Origin: Delphinapterus leucas
Lineage: Eukaryota; Chordata; Mammalia; Artiodactyla; Monodontidae
Length of the DNA: 64,000 bases
Assembly (NCBI RefSeq): GCF_002288925.2
Contig: NW_022098043.1
Span: 6,496,901 to 6,560,900, forward strand
Reading direction: 5' to 3'
Under the pieces are notes generated by a model. That model did not search any database and had not been told where the DNA came from. It worked only from the letters and a program-made list of their open reading frames with translations. Each line of letters starts with the position of its first letter. The stretch's first letter is position 1. Below, piece by piece: positions 22,011 through 32,324 of this stretch. A program made the position numbers and the translations under genes.

Positions 22011-22755
22011 CCACTCTCAGAGTGGCCTCTTGGTGGCTGGCCCTGTGGCCCCCGCCCCTGTGGCGCAGCCAGAGAGACCCCATCCCGCCTCTCCCCTGGG
22101 ACCTGGTGGGCTTCGGGGAAAGCAGGACCAGCGGCCCCAGAGGAGAAGGCTGGGGGCATGGGCGCCCGGGCAGCTGCCCTGGGATGATCTGTCAGGGGCA
22201 AGCTGGGCTGTAGAGATGCGTCGTCTCGGGGGCATCCCGGCATCTGCACTGCCTGGCACTCAGTCATCAATGCGCTGCCGCTGAGCACAGGCTCTGGCTT
22301 CCGGAAGTGGTGGGGGCGCCCAGCTGGGGGCCCTCGAGCCTCCAACTGGCTTGGACACAGGGTTCACTGAGCCCAGGGCTGGGGAACAAGCGGTGGGGGT
22401 GGGAGGTGGGAGGTGTTGTCCCAAACAGACAGACAGACGGACCAAGCCAAGATGGCCCCCAAGCTTAGTCACTGTTTCAACTTTTCACATTTGAACCCAA
22501 CACAGCGGATGTCAAACTCAGGCCCCTGCCCAGACTCCCACATCCTCCCTCCCTGCTCCGGGCCCCTCTGCCTCCTCCTACTCGCCCCCCACCTCCGCCG
22601 GGAGTTTATGGATGGCTCCCAACCTCACCCTGACACTGTGGGGTCCTCACTTCCTGTGTTTATCTTGGAGAGGGATGGGGCTCTCTCCTCTCACCCACCG
22701 GGGCGGCTGACTGGCCGCCCCACGCAGGTTACAGCGCCTACGCTCAGGGCACACA
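22011..22755. other. Unassigned GC-rich sequence
   Basis: Open frames occur on both strands because of composition. 'gcggtgggggtgggaggtgg' near 22391 is G4-prone. No gene recognised. Confidence 0.4.
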
Positions 22756-22808
22756 GCACGCGCGTGCGTGTGTGTGTGTGTGTGTGTGTGTGTACGCGCA
22801 CACACACG
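22756..22808. repeat. Alternating CG/TG/CA tract
   Basis: A 53-bp strict purine-pyrimidine alternation. CG-rich edges surround a central (TG)n and a CA-rich right arm, which gives partial dyad symmetry. Strong Z-DNA potential. Confidence 0.92.
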
Positions 22809-23029
22809 GGCACCGGCGTGTTGGTGTCCTGGGCAGTGTCTGCGGGGCCAGGACGCCCGGCTCTCCTTCCGGGATCTTCATGTCCCCTGAGCAGGTCTGT
22901 AGGGGTGTGAGGGGATAGTGTGTCATCCCTGGGGACCCGAGTCATGTCAGGTAGAGGCAGGCACACAAGGGACTGAGCGCTACCGGCTGCATCCCCAGGC
23001 ACAGCTCTCTCCGGCCTCCCCCGTGTCGC

Positions 23030-23110
23030 TCCCCGGTTTGCCAGGAGAGCTGAGGCTCAGCGAGGTGACGTGGCCAGCAGAGTCAGAGAGCGGCTGAGGG
23101 GGTGCAGGGG
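23030..23110 (-). repeat. MIR fragment
   Basis: 'gagctgaggctcagcgaggt' followed by 'gacgtggccagcagag' fits a short antisense MIR core. Confidence 0.5.
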
Positions 23111-23169
23111 AGTCGAGAACCCAAGGTGTGCCTTTTTTTCTTTCCTTAATAGCTGCGTGGTTTTTCACC

Positions 23170-23335
23170 CCAATTGGAAACATAAAAAAGTATAATGAAG
23201 AAAAATAAAAGAATCCATAATTCCATGAAAGAGAACCATTGTTAACATTTTGTATATATCTTCCAGACTTTCTTCATGTATATATACATGCATATAGAAG
23301 TTGTTTAATTAAAAAATGGGATTGTATTATCCATA
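23170..23335 (-). repeat. Old LINE-1 (L1ME-type) fragment
   Basis: Antisense L1ME landmarks: 'gagaaccattgttaacattt', 'tatatcttccagactttctt' and 'aaaatgggattgtattatcc'. Confidence 0.78.
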
Positions 23336-23336
23336 C

Positions 23337-23395
23337 AGCTTCTTTCCCTCCTTCCCCCCTTCCCTCCCTCCTTCCTTCCTTTCTATCTTTTTTGC
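23337..23395. repeat. (CCTT)n-like simple repeat
   Basis: Pyrimidine-only run of ccttccctcc-type units, followed at 23396-23470 by another antisense old-L1 scrap ('tttttattattacaaaacaa'). Confidence 0.8.
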
Positions 23396-23470
23396 TTTTT
23401 ATTATTACAAAACAACATATACGAATGTAGAGAGAATAGCACAAACAACCCCCAACACACGGGTACGGGG

Positions 23471-24054
23471 CGCGGGGTTCCGGTAGTAAGTCTGGGTGAG
23501 CAGCTTGTCCGGAAGCCGCTGTCCTTGCCCTGGATCATTTCCTCAGAGAATTGTCTGGACCAAGGGAGCACAAAGGGTGTGGAAGATTCTACTCCTGGTG
23601 CCCAGTGGCTTCCTCCCAGAGCAAGGTTAACTGTCCACCACCCTCCTCCCACCAGCACCCCCAGGGAGGGTCCAGTTCCCTCCCCTTGGAAACACCAGAG
23701 GTCCCACTCTGAAGGCTGGGAGGGGTCCTTGGGGTCCCTGAGAGGTGGGACCTGTGCAGGGAGAGCCCGGACCTCCCCCATCTCCTCTCATAGCATCCCT
23801 TCCCCCACCATTGCTCACAGCAACCCCACAGCCAGCTCCAGCTTCCCTAACCCTTGGAATCCCTCTTCTCCCAACCAGAGGGAAATCTGCTCAGCAGCCA
23901 ACAGACGTTATGCCTGATGACCAGTTTGATTTCCTGCACCGCATTGCTCACACACGGAGCACCCAAGGGTCCCAAAGGTGAGCAAGGCCCCTGGGAGATC
24001 GGGCAGTGGAGGAGGCCTTGTGTACACAGCAGACAGTGCTGGGGGCTGTAGCCA
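23471..24054. other. Unassigned; holds a speculative exon
   Basis: No repeat recognised. Within it, 23879-23977 is a 99-nt open segment with a pyrimidine-rich acceptor ('cttctcccaaccag') and a good donor ('caaag|gtgagc'). It is phase 2 on both sides and encodes a peptide containing PDDQFDFLHRIAHTRS. I do not recognise the protein. A chance occurrence is quite possible. Confidence 0.25.
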
Positions 24055-24225
24055 AGGAATAGCATTAATCTCGCTCAGCCTTGGTCTCTTCGTCTGTGAA
24101 ATGGGGATGATACTCCTACCAGCCTGGTTCGATTGCTATGAGCACTACGTAAGGTCATATACAGGAAGCGCCTTTACACGTGACAAGAGCTAAACCTTGT
24201 TTGCTGTTATTTTCAAGGGAGCTGA
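24055..24225 (+). repeat. MIR SINE
   Basis: 'cttggtctcttcgtctgtga', 'aatggggatgatactcctac' and 'gcctttacacgtgacaag' are in sense MIR order. Confidence 0.75.
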
Positions 24226-24289
24226 TGCCTGATCCCAACGCAGCGTGTTGGTGGCAGAGCTGGCCCCCCTTACCCAGAGGAACAATGTA

Positions 24290-24620
24290 AAGGGCACATC
24301 CTCATGGAGCTTACAACTAAATCATTAAAACAAATGATCATAAATTGTGCCAAGTACCATTAGGAAGACAGAGGACTGGACTGGACTGGAGAACAGATTG
24401 GGTTACCAGTTGGAGGCCTCCCAGAGGAGGTGACATTTAATCAGAGACCTGAAAGATGAGAGGTCTTGGGAACAGTGGGGAGAAGAGTGTTCCACAGAGG
24501 GAGCAGCATGTGCAAAGGCCCTGAGGTGGGGGATGAGCTTGTTGAGTTTCAAGGAACAGAAAGGAAGCCAGAGTGGCTGGAGCAGAGTGAGTGACCAGAG
24601 AGTGGCCGGACAGCGCTGGG
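24290..24620 (-). repeat. LINE-2 fragment
   Basis: Antisense L2: 'catggagcttacaactaaat', 'agagacctgaaagatgagag' and 'cagcatgtgcaaaggccctg'. It includes a small (ggact)3 run at 24373-24388. Confidence 0.8.
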
Positions 24621-25220
24621 GGAGGGAGTGGGCATGGCACCTGGGTGTCGTGCATCTCCATCCTGGCTGACGCCTGGCTGTTGTCTGATTCGGCTCCACC
24701 AAATCCCTCTTCCTGGCATGTGAGTCCACTTGCCCCTGGACAGGGCTTGGGTCTTTGTTCCCTCTTGCCTCCCCCAGTACCTCATTCAAGGTTTAGCACC
24801 CAGGACCCCTTGAAGCCCCAGACCCCTGGGTGGGCGGGCGCCTTCTCCAGGCCTCTCCAGACTGTGCAGGCCCTGACTTGGCCTTGACCAGAGTATGCAG
24901 TGGGCCTGGGGCCAGGCCAGGGCTGTGGGAGGCCGGTCTCCCTCCCGCTTTCATCTGCCGGTGAGATCTCTTTCATCGGATCTGTTGTTTTTAGACCATG
25001 TGCTGGGCTGTGGACAGTGAGTGAAAGTTCAGGAACACACCCTTATAAATCTGCACAGAATAAGAGAAGGATCCAAGCATCTGGGTGTCCAACACCCCAT
25101 GGGCCCTCCCCTCCCCCATCCCACCAAGGACTCCTTGGGGCCTACCGTCAGGGGAAAAGCTAAGAAAACTGAGGAACTGGGTGCGTGACAGGCAGATTGG
25201 AACTGGAGAGGAACTGGATG
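24621..25220. other. Unassigned sequence
   Basis: No recognisable gene or repeat. Confidence 0.4.
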
Positions 25221-25224
25221 CATG

Positions 25225-25320
25225 GAACCCAGCACCAGAAGGGCAGGGTCTTGCTCAGCATCACACGGCATGTGGGACCAGAGCTAGACTAGAACCCAGG
25301 ACCTGAGCACCCAGCGGGGG
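25225..25320 (-). repeat. MIR fragment
   Basis: 'cagggtcttgctcagcatca' followed by 'gactagaacccaggacct' fits an antisense MIR 5' half. Confidence 0.55.
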
Positions 25321-25359
25321 CTGGATGCTGTAAGGGAGATGAACTATTGCTGTGAGAAG

Positions 25360-25540
25360 CACCCAGGTGTGGGATGGCACACCAGGCCAGAGTCGGGGCC
25401 TCTGGACCAGCTGGGTGACCTTGAGCAAGTCCGTACCCCTCTGAGCCTCTGTTTTCTCCTCTGCAAAGTGTTTCTGCCTATAATGTTGGGAGGCCCTGAA
25501 ATCACATGACACAAGGCCAAGGGATTCTGTGAGCTGCAAA
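25360..25540 (+). repeat. MIR SINE
   Basis: 'agctgggtgaccttgagcaa' and 'ctctgagcctctgttttctc' are a clear sense MIR core. Confidence 0.8.
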
Positions 25541-25739
25541 CTGCTGTACCTGTGCAAGGCTCTTCATCTTTGTTTTATAGTTGTTTGTTATTTTTTAACC
25601 AATCAGTGCTGCACTCCATCCTTGCAGGTACATTCTGTTACTGTCCAGCTTGGGTTAAAGGTAGGTGGCAGGGGTTGAAAATCAGACTAACTCACGTGAC
25701 ATATTTAGCAAGCAACACAGTGCTGATCCAGCACCTGGC

Positions 25740-25990
25740 ACCAATTTGCATGCCTCCGCTGACAGGCAGCTCACTACGGAACAAGACTGCCATGTTTCAT
25801 GGTGGAACAGCTCTGATTGGTCATACAGTATCTCTCACATTGAGCTGAAGTCTGCTCCCCATGCTGATGTCACTGGCCCTGGAATAATCCCAGTTACCCA
25901 CTTCTGTGGTGATGCTTTCAGAGTCCCATGGCCCTGGGTATGCTTCCCTGCCAGCTCCAAGAGGCCAGGCTGATTCTGATTTCTGGGGTC
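25740..25990 (+). repeat. L3 (CR1-like) LINE fragment
   Basis: 'gacaggcagctcactacgga', 'tggtggaacagctctgattg' and 'tcacattgagctgaagtctg' follow the L3 consensus order. Confidence 0.75.
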
Positions 25991-26029
25991 TTTCTCTTCT
26001 CTTTTCTGAGTTTTCTACGATGACTATGT

Positions 26030-26600
26030 GCTGCTTTTTCTATTTTTAAAATTCATTTTAAACTATATTATTCGTGAGAGCCAAACAATACAAAATATAA
26101 GAAGAGGAAATAAAAGTCCTTCCATTTCTCTCCCTCCAAACCCCACTCTACCCGAGGCCCAGAGGAGCATCCTGCTAAGTTTTTCTGTGCCTTTGGTTAT
26201 ATATATACATAAACACAGAACCGCATAGAGACCACAGAGCAGACTGCACAGGGGAGGGGTTGACCTTGCCTGCAGCATGCACTTGAATCCCACCTCTTAA
26301 CCTCAGTTTGCTCATCTGTAAAATGGGGCAATTGTGGTACCTACTGTGCAGGATCATTATGAGAACGAAGTGAGTTAATGCACACGAAGTGCTTAAACCA
26401 GTGCTGAGCACATGGGGGCCACGGGAGGTGTCTATTTTTCCAGTTAAAAACAAATGTGGTCATATGTGCATTTCTTCCTACAACTTGCATTTTCATTGTG
26501 GACAGCTTTCCGTGCGGGCACAGGTAGTTCCGTCTCATCTTGTTAATGGCTGCACGGTGGCATGTTTGTGACTGTACCCATGATTTGTCCATTTTTAATA
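26030..26600 (-). repeat. Old LINE-1 (L1ME-type), split by a MIR
   Basis: Antisense L1ME. The left part is 26030-26235 ('gagaggaaataaaagtcctt'-like). The right part is about 26430-26600, with 'tacaacttgcattttcattg' and 'cttgttaatggctgcacggt'. The MIR at 26255-26425 lies between them. Confidence 0.65.
26255..26425 (+). repeat. MIR SINE within L1ME
   Basis: 'cttgaatcccacctcttaac', 'ctcagtttgctcatctgtaa' and 'aatggggcaattgtggtacc' mark a well-kept sense MIR. Confidence 0.85.
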
Positions 26601-26869
26601 CCAGGAAAAGTCATTTTTTAACAAAAGCCCCAGGGTGAGGCCCTTAGGCAGCCAATCGCCACTGTTGGTGTCATTTTTTTTTTTCCCTTGGAAAACCTTT
26701 AGTTCTCTCCTTGGTGGCCCACAGTGGCCCTGAGCAGGCCAGGCCAGCTCTTGGGGGTAAGGACCAGGCTCTGACCCAGAAAGAAGCTGGGCTCAAACAG
26801 GATTTAATCCTGGTGGTGGTAGTGGTCGGGAGAGGGTGAGTGCAAAAGAGAAGTGACCCCACAATGCTT
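26601..26869. other. Unassigned sequence
   Basis: Nothing recognised except a short T run near 26676-26685. Confidence 0.4.
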
Positions 26870-27180
26870 GTGGTATGGCTAGGGTCCCTCAGAGAGTGGC
26901 AGGGCTAGTCAGGGAAGGCTTCCTGGAAGAAGCAGGATCCGAGTGGAGCCTTGAGGAGTAAGAGCTATGGATAGAGCTATGTAGCAGATACAGATGGGGT
27001 TGGGGGAGGTGTACTTGTCGCAGAGATGAGCCCATATGGGACAGTGAGGATTTGGGGTATCTAGAACTAAAAAGCCACATGCAGGAAAAGGAAGACCTTG
27101 AATACCAGGCTGCATGTGGGCTTCCCCTGCCAGCAATAGGGAGCCACTGAAGGTTCTGGAGAGGGGGAGTCTCCACTCTG
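26870..27180 (-). repeat. LINE-2 fragment
   Basis: Antisense L2: 'cagggaaggcttcctggaag', 'gagtggagccttgaggagta' and 'atagggagccactgaaggtt'. Confidence 0.82.
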
Positions 27181-27595
27181 TGTGACCCTGAGAAAAGCTC
27201 TAAGCCTCTCTAAGCCTCAGCGGCCTGTGGGCCTGGAATAGATTTGGGGGAGGTGTAGGGGGTTCCTTAGGGGCTAGAATTTGGGATCGGGCCCTGCTTG
27301 CTCTAATCAAGGGGACCCAGAGAAGTGGGGGCAAATGTCAGAGGTCAATCCCTGCCTTCAGATCCCTGCTTCACAGAACTCAAACCGTTTCCTTTCCTTT
27401 TAACCTGCCGGCTTTCCAGAGAAATCTGATTTTGCAAACATGTTTTCTTAGCCGAGGGGAAATGAGTGCTATGCAAACAATGAAGATAGCTGTGCGTGAT
27501 AAGGGCCTCCGGGCTGTTCTGGCGGCCTGGCCTGAATGGAAAAGAGGGACCGGGGTCAGGTGGCCCTGGCGCCACTGGCTGTTGTAGGCATGGAG
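27181..27595. other. Mostly unassigned
   Basis: 27180-27235 carries a MIR-like scrap ('ctaagcctctctaagcctca'). The rest is unassigned. Confidence 0.4.
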
Positions 27596-27599
27596 AAGG

Positions 27600-27730
27600 C
27601 CCAGGGCCTCAGAATGTTCGAGCTGGATGGGCCCTTGGGCATTATCCTCCCCAGAGCGGTCCAGGGAGGGCAGGGACTTGCCTAGGGCACATAGCAGGAG
27701 GGCCTGACCCTCTGGCGGTGCTGTCCCCTG
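27600..27730 (-). repeat. MIR-family fragment
   Basis: 'gggcagggacttgcctaggg' and 'cacatagcaggagggcc' fit an antisense MIR, poorly kept. Confidence 0.55.
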
Positions 27731-27930
27731 CACTCAGTGGGAGGGCTGGCCAGACTCCCTTTGTCTGTAGCAGGCTGTGCTGCTTGACCCATGCTTGGAT
27801 CCTGTGTCTGGCTGATGGTGGCCCTGGAAGGTCCTCTCCAGGTAGGGACGCATGGAGCGGGGAGGAATTGGGTGCTTGGGGTCAAGGAAGGGGCACTGGG
27901 GTAAAAGGTGTGTCTTCTGCCTGAGCACTG

Positions 27931-28137
27931 TTTTTTTTGTTTTTTTTGCGGTACGCGGGCCACTCACTGCTGCGGCCTCTCCCGTTGTAGAGCACAGGCT
28001 CCAGACGCGCAGAATCAGCGGCCATGGCTCACGGGCCCAGCCGCTCCGCGGCATGTGGGATCTTCCCGGACCGGGGCACAAACCTGCGTCCCCTGCATCG
28101 GCAGGCGGACTCTCAACCACTGCGCCCCAGGGAAGCC
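27931..28137 (-). mobile_element. CHR SINE, short form
   Basis: Minus-strand SINE. The duplication cctgagcactg (11 bp, perfect) lies at 27920-27930 and 28138-28148. Its head is slightly shortened relative to the other copies ('cactgcgccccagggaagcc'). Confidence 0.94.
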
Positions 28138-28148
28138 CCTGAGCACTG

Positions 28149-28689
28149 GTTTTAAGCCCTGATGGAGAAAAGGGCGAGAGAAGAAGCTACCCAAGCCGTT
28201 GTCATGGAGACCACGAAAGACCAGGGCCCAGGGATGGCTACTGCATAACAGGGTGACACATCCTGAACTAGAGTTGGCCTAAGCTCACCCCGTGGCCACC
28301 TCACTGCAAGCCCCACAGCAGCTCTGGCACCTGGAAGCTCAGGGTAGGGTGTGGGCACACCCGGTGAGGCTCTTTCATGGAGCACCTGTAGCTGGGGCAG
28401 CAGTAAGGCCCCTACCAAGATATTAAGACTCTGAGCAAACTTGTTACAGGACGCGATGGGCAGGGCACACCTTGGGAGGTGCAGGAAGTAAGCGGCCTTC
28501 CAGCTGGGGAGGGGGAGGGGGGCTGGTGGGGCGATGAGGTCTAAGAAACTTCTTCACCTGGGTATTGATGTCAGGGTGATCTCGTGGGTACCTGCAGGCC
28601 CGTGAGGCCTGGGTCCTTTGCTCTACATCAAGCCCAGGTGCTTGGGGTCTACTGGGCTGACCCCTCAGTTCAGAATGAACAAGTGTCTC
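28149..28689. other. Unassigned, with an RFX-like site
   Basis: No repeat or exon recognised. 28198-28211 ('gttgtcatggagac') is one base away from the RFX X-box form gttgccatggagac. Confidence 0.4.
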
Positions 28690-28800
28690 TTGCCCTCTGG
28701 GGTGCCAGGCACTGTGCCAGGAGCTTTCACACCTGGTGGGGCTGGTATTTGTTCCATTTCCCAGATAAGGAGAGCAAAGTTCCTCAGCTGCCCTGAAAGT
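28690..28800 (-). repeat. MIR SINE fragment
   Basis: 'ggtgccaggcactgtgccag' followed by 'catttcccagataaggagag' fits antisense MIR. Confidence 0.7.
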
Positions 28801-28821
28801 CCCCTCTCGAGGGCATTCACA

Positions 28822-28845
28822 CCCCACCCCACCCCCCGACCCCCC
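28822..28845 (-). other. G-quadruplex motif
   Basis: Plus strand has four C runs of 4, 4, 6 and 6 bases with 1-2 base spacers, so the minus strand is G4-prone. Confidence 0.6.
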
Positions 28846-29265
28846 TGCACCATGTGCTTTTCCTAGGAGAAGCTGTTAACAGTGGAATTTCTGGCACTGC
28901 AATGGACTAAAAGTGGGAGACATTGCTGGGCTATTTGCACTCCTGGGGGCACCCACAGCTCCAGCCAAGCACCAGAGAAGAGAACCAACTTCCATGGCTG
29001 CCCCAGCTCCCCATCAGCACCTCCTGGTTCCACTTTGGGAACCAGGGATGTGGGATGCTTTCCCACATCATTTCATCTTCCTGAGGACCACTCCACTCAG
29101 AACCACGCAGCGAGGCACAGCCACATCCCTTCCACTGTCTTTGCTGGTCAGTAAGATACCAAAGTCAGCTTAGCCACTGTCTCACACACGTGACCAGCAA
29201 AAGACTCAGGTCTTGGCCTGACCTAACCTTGGACAATGAAACAGGCAGAGGAGCAGGCAGTCCCA
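28846..29265. other. Unassigned sequence
   Basis: No recognisable gene or repeat. Confidence 0.4.
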
Positions 29266-29269
29266 AAGG

Positions 29270-29430
29270 CCCCATCCTTCCCTGGAGCCAGTCTCCTTTG
29301 TGCAACCTCTCTGAGCCTCAGTTTTCCCACCTGTAAAATGGGGGTCATAGAAACGATACCTCATAGGCCTGTTGTCTCTCTCCAATGCCTAAAAAGGGCA
29401 CTGAGCAAACTTAGAGGCCAAGGTTCACCT
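29270..29430 (+). repeat. MIR SINE
   Basis: 'ctctgagcctcagttttccc' and 'acctgtaaaatgggggtcat' form a clear sense MIR core. Confidence 0.85.
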
Positions 29431-29448
29431 GCTCCCTATCCTATACAG

Positions 29449-29689
29449 CAGGGGTCCCCAAACCCTGGGCTGTGGACTGGTATCGGTCCACAGCCTGTTA
29501 GGAACTGGGCCGCTCAGCAGGAGCTGAGCAGCGCGAGCGAGCAAAGCTTCATCTGCTGCTCCCTATCGCTCCCCATCGCTTGCATTACCCCCTGAATCAT
29601 CCCCGCCCTCCCCCACCCCCCGCCCCGTCAGTGGAATAATTGTCTTCCACGAAACCAGTCCCTGGTGCCAAAAAGGTTGGGGACCACTG
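29449..29689 (+). mobile_element. MER1-type hAT (Charlie) nonautonomous DNA transposon
   Basis: A complete 241-bp cut-and-paste element. It starts 'caggggtccccaaaccctgg' and ends 'aaggttggggaccactg', giving inverted ends. It is flanked by a perfect 8-bp duplication ctatacag (29441-29448 and 29690-29697), the length typical of hAT transposases. It has no transposase coding. Confidence 0.93.
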
Positions 29690-29754
29690 CTATACAGGAC
29701 TAGATTCCCTGTCTGCTTCCCATCAAGCCAGGGCCACCAGCAGCCCATGGGCAG

Positions 29755-29965
29755 CCATGCTGGGTCCATATCTTGGCACCTCTACTTCCCAGCCTACTCC
29801 CCAGTGACCTTAGGCAAGTTCCCAAGCCTCTCAGAGCCTCTGTTTCTTCCTGTCTAGAATGGGGACTATAGCAGCACCTCACTCACTGAGTTGTTTTGAA
29901 GATTAAGTGAAACTTAGCCCGGGGCTTAGTATTTAGTTTATACTCAAAAAACATCAGCCATGAAT
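29755..29965 (+). repeat. MIR SINE
   Basis: 'agtgaccttaggcaagttcc', 'ctcagagcctctgtttcttc' and a tail with 'tagtttatactcaaaaaaca'. Confidence 0.82.
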
Positions 29966-30284
29966 GCAGCTGAGAAACACAGTAAATATGGAGAATAGAA
30001 AGTGTTTCATCCCCAGGGAGGCCACATCCATCTCGCTTTATTAGATCATAAGTGCTTTTAACAAGGCAAACAGCAGACGGCAGGCAGCCCGCCAGCAAAG
30101 GCCAAGAACCCAAGTCTAGTCCTTCAAGCCCCTGGACATCAAAAACAACAACAGAAAAGGACGAACATCAAAGAATGAACAACAAGTCCAAACATTTCAC
30201 TGCGCTCTTATCTTAATTAAAGCAAGTCATATGCAGGGGTTTTGATGACACAAGTTGAAAAGCCAGGGTCTGGTTTTACTGGAT
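29966..30284. other. Unassigned sequence
   Basis: No gene or repeat. The AT-rich 'ctcttatcttaattaaagca' near 30206 has a GATA-like and a homeodomain-like core, which is too little for a call. Confidence 0.4.
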
Positions 30285-30410
30285 TTTGCTGACACCCACA
30301 GAGAAGTCTGTGACTTGCCCAAGGTCATCTAGCACCCTGGGGCCCGAGTCAGGGCCCAAACCCAGGCCTCAGATGCTAGAGCCAGGGTCCCTTCCATAAC
30401 CCCTGGCCCC
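30285..30410 (-). repeat. MIR SINE fragment
   Basis: 'gtgacttgcccaaggtcatc' and 'ggcccaaacccaggcctcag' are antisense MIR. Confidence 0.78.
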
Positions 30411-30461
30411 TGGCCCCAGCCCGAGCAACCAGGATCCAGGGTTGGAGTGTCGGGGAGAGGC

Positions 30462-30620
30462 ATTCGTTCATTCATTCATCAATATATTTACTAATATTAA
30501 ATGAAGATCTATCTTCCAGGCACTGTTCTAGGCTCTGGGTTTACAGCAATGAACAAGATACTGTGGTGGGGGAGGAGAAGGGAAACAGATGTCAACAAAT
30601 AATAACAAATACCTATTTCA
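30462..30620 (-). repeat. LINE-2 3' end fragment
   Basis: 'cattcgttcattcattcatc', 'tccaggcactgttctaggct' and 'ttacagcaatgaacaagata' are an antisense L2 tail. Confidence 0.85.
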
Positions 30621-30634
30621 TTTCAACTGTGGTA

Positions 30635-31022
30635 AATGCTATTCCCTATGCCCCTTCTCTGAGCTCTGGGATTCCTTAGTCAAAAGAACATAATAGAAGT
30701 GTTACTGTAACACTTTCTGGGTCCACACCAACTTCCCGTCTCTTGGAACCCAGCCACCATGGTATGAGGAAATCCAAGCTGCTCCATGGAGAGGTCCACG
30801 CAGGGAGAAACGGACTACCAGTCATGTAAGTGTTCCATCTTGGAAAGGGATCCCCCAGACCCAGTCAACCAGCCCCAGCTGACACCGTGTGGAGTAGAGA
30901 CCAGCTGTCCCTGCTGAGCCCTGCCCAAAGTGCAAATTCACAAGCAAAACAAAAGATTGCTGTTGCCTTTCAAGCCATTAAGTTTCAGGGTGGTTTGTTA
31001 TGTGGCCACAGGCAACTAGAAC
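30635..31022 (+). mobile_element. MLT1-type LTR (ERVL-MaLR)
   Basis: Sense LTR without internal genes. 'ggaacccagccaccatggta', 'tgctgagccctgcccaaagt' and the 3' end 'caagccattaagtttcaggg', 'tggtttgttatgtggccaca' are diagnostic. Confidence 0.75.
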
Positions 31023-31044
31023 TGTACGTTTCACTTTCCTGGGG

Positions 31045-31200
31045 GTGGGGTAGGTTCAATGGTGACCTCATTTAGAGATGAAGAAACTGAGGCTCAGAAG
31101 GGTAAAATGGCTTGCTCGACATCACACAGGCAATGAGTGGCAAAGCCAGATTCAGTGACTTCAAATCCTGTATTTTTCCATCCTACCTCATTACTGTCGG
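31045..31200 (-). repeat. MIR SINE
   Basis: 'gatgaagaaactgaggctca' followed by 'gacatcacacaggcaatgag' is antisense MIR. Confidence 0.82.
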
Positions 31201-31740
31201 CTCAGCAGCATGGCCACCAGGAGCATCTGCATTAATGCCTTCCTGACTCAAAAGCAGTAAACTCCAAAGGTGGGCTTTCAGGCTTGGTACAAAATGAGGG
31301 AGGAGACCATTTTTGAGCAAGGAAGCTTCCAGCATTCTTAGAGCCCTTCTAACTGTGCCATGTAGATGGGTGTCTGCTAGTTGTTTAGTAAGGAGACTCC
31401 ATAGTGGTGTTTGAGATGAGCAAAGAGAGGCTCATTTCCCTGTTCTGGGCCTTTCTTTCCCCATCTGCTGAAAGGGAATGAGAAAACCATCCCTGTTCTG
31501 CTCAAGCTGTGGCCGGAGATGAGCTTACAGATAACATACGCCGTCTTCCCCAGAGGCCCCCTGTCAGATGCGAGAATTCCATTTGGAAAGAAATGAATAA
31601 TAGCTAAGACTCCCTCGATGAGAATTTTAATGCAAGGAAGTCCACGGTAGGCAGGCAGGGAGAGGGCAAAACCTATCCCTGGAGGCTTTGTAAGTAAAGG
31701 CCCCTCCAAAAAGTGTTGCAACTGAGGCTGGAAGCAGCCT
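31201..31740. other. Unassigned sequence
   Basis: About 540 bp free of recognised repeats. AT-rich phrases such as 'gaatgaataatagctaagac' (31588-31611) could belong to a conserved noncoding element, but I cannot show it. Confidence 0.4.
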
Positions 31741-31744
31741 AGAA

Positions 31745-31910
31745 AGCTACAGGCTGGGAGGCAGGAGCCCTGGGTTCTGATCCCATCATTGCCCCTGATG
31801 TGCTGTGTGACCTTGGCCAAGTCACTGTCCCTCTCTGGATCCTCATACATACAATAAGAAGATGAGCCAGCTGATTTGGAAGATCCTGATGGTGGCCAAC
31901 AAATAGGCAG
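31745..31910 (+). repeat. MIR SINE
   Basis: 'gagccctgggttctgatccc', 'tgctgtgtgaccttggccaa' and 'cactgtccctctctggatcc' are sense MIR. Confidence 0.82.
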
Positions 31911-32109
31911 GGATGACCAATCCCAAAAAATCTGTGAGAAGCTTCCCCAGCCCCCAACCCCAGAAGCTCACTGAGTTTAGCAGCTGGTGAAGAACAAATT
32001 CCTCGGGCTGTTTCTAGAAGCAATGATGTAGGTGAGCTCCACTAGGCAAATCCCACCTCCCCTCCTCCTCCTTCTCCTCCATTGTCATAGTTATTATTTA
32101 TTTGACTTT

Positions 32110-32265
32110 TAGATGGGCCACCCAGAGTTCTTTTTAAAGATAAAAATATCATAACTCAGAGCTTCCACCAGCAACCCAATCCCCTCTGCATGATGGAGGG
32201 TTGCACTCAATAGATTCATTCCCTCTAGCTCTGACCCTTTTAAGGTCTTATAAGATGAGAGAGCG
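32110..32265 (+). repeat. L3 (CR1-like) 3' end
   Basis: 'gatggagggttgcactcaat' and 'ccctctagctctgacccttt' match the 3' end of L3. Confidence 0.55.
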
Positions 32266-32324
32266 CACTTTAAATACCAGATTGGAGATAACGATGCCAA
32301 TATTGATGCTGTTGAAGGTGGCCG

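Noticed and set aside
24373..24388. (ggact)3 run as a microsatellite
   Set aside because: Only three units inside an L2 fragment; too short to report alone.
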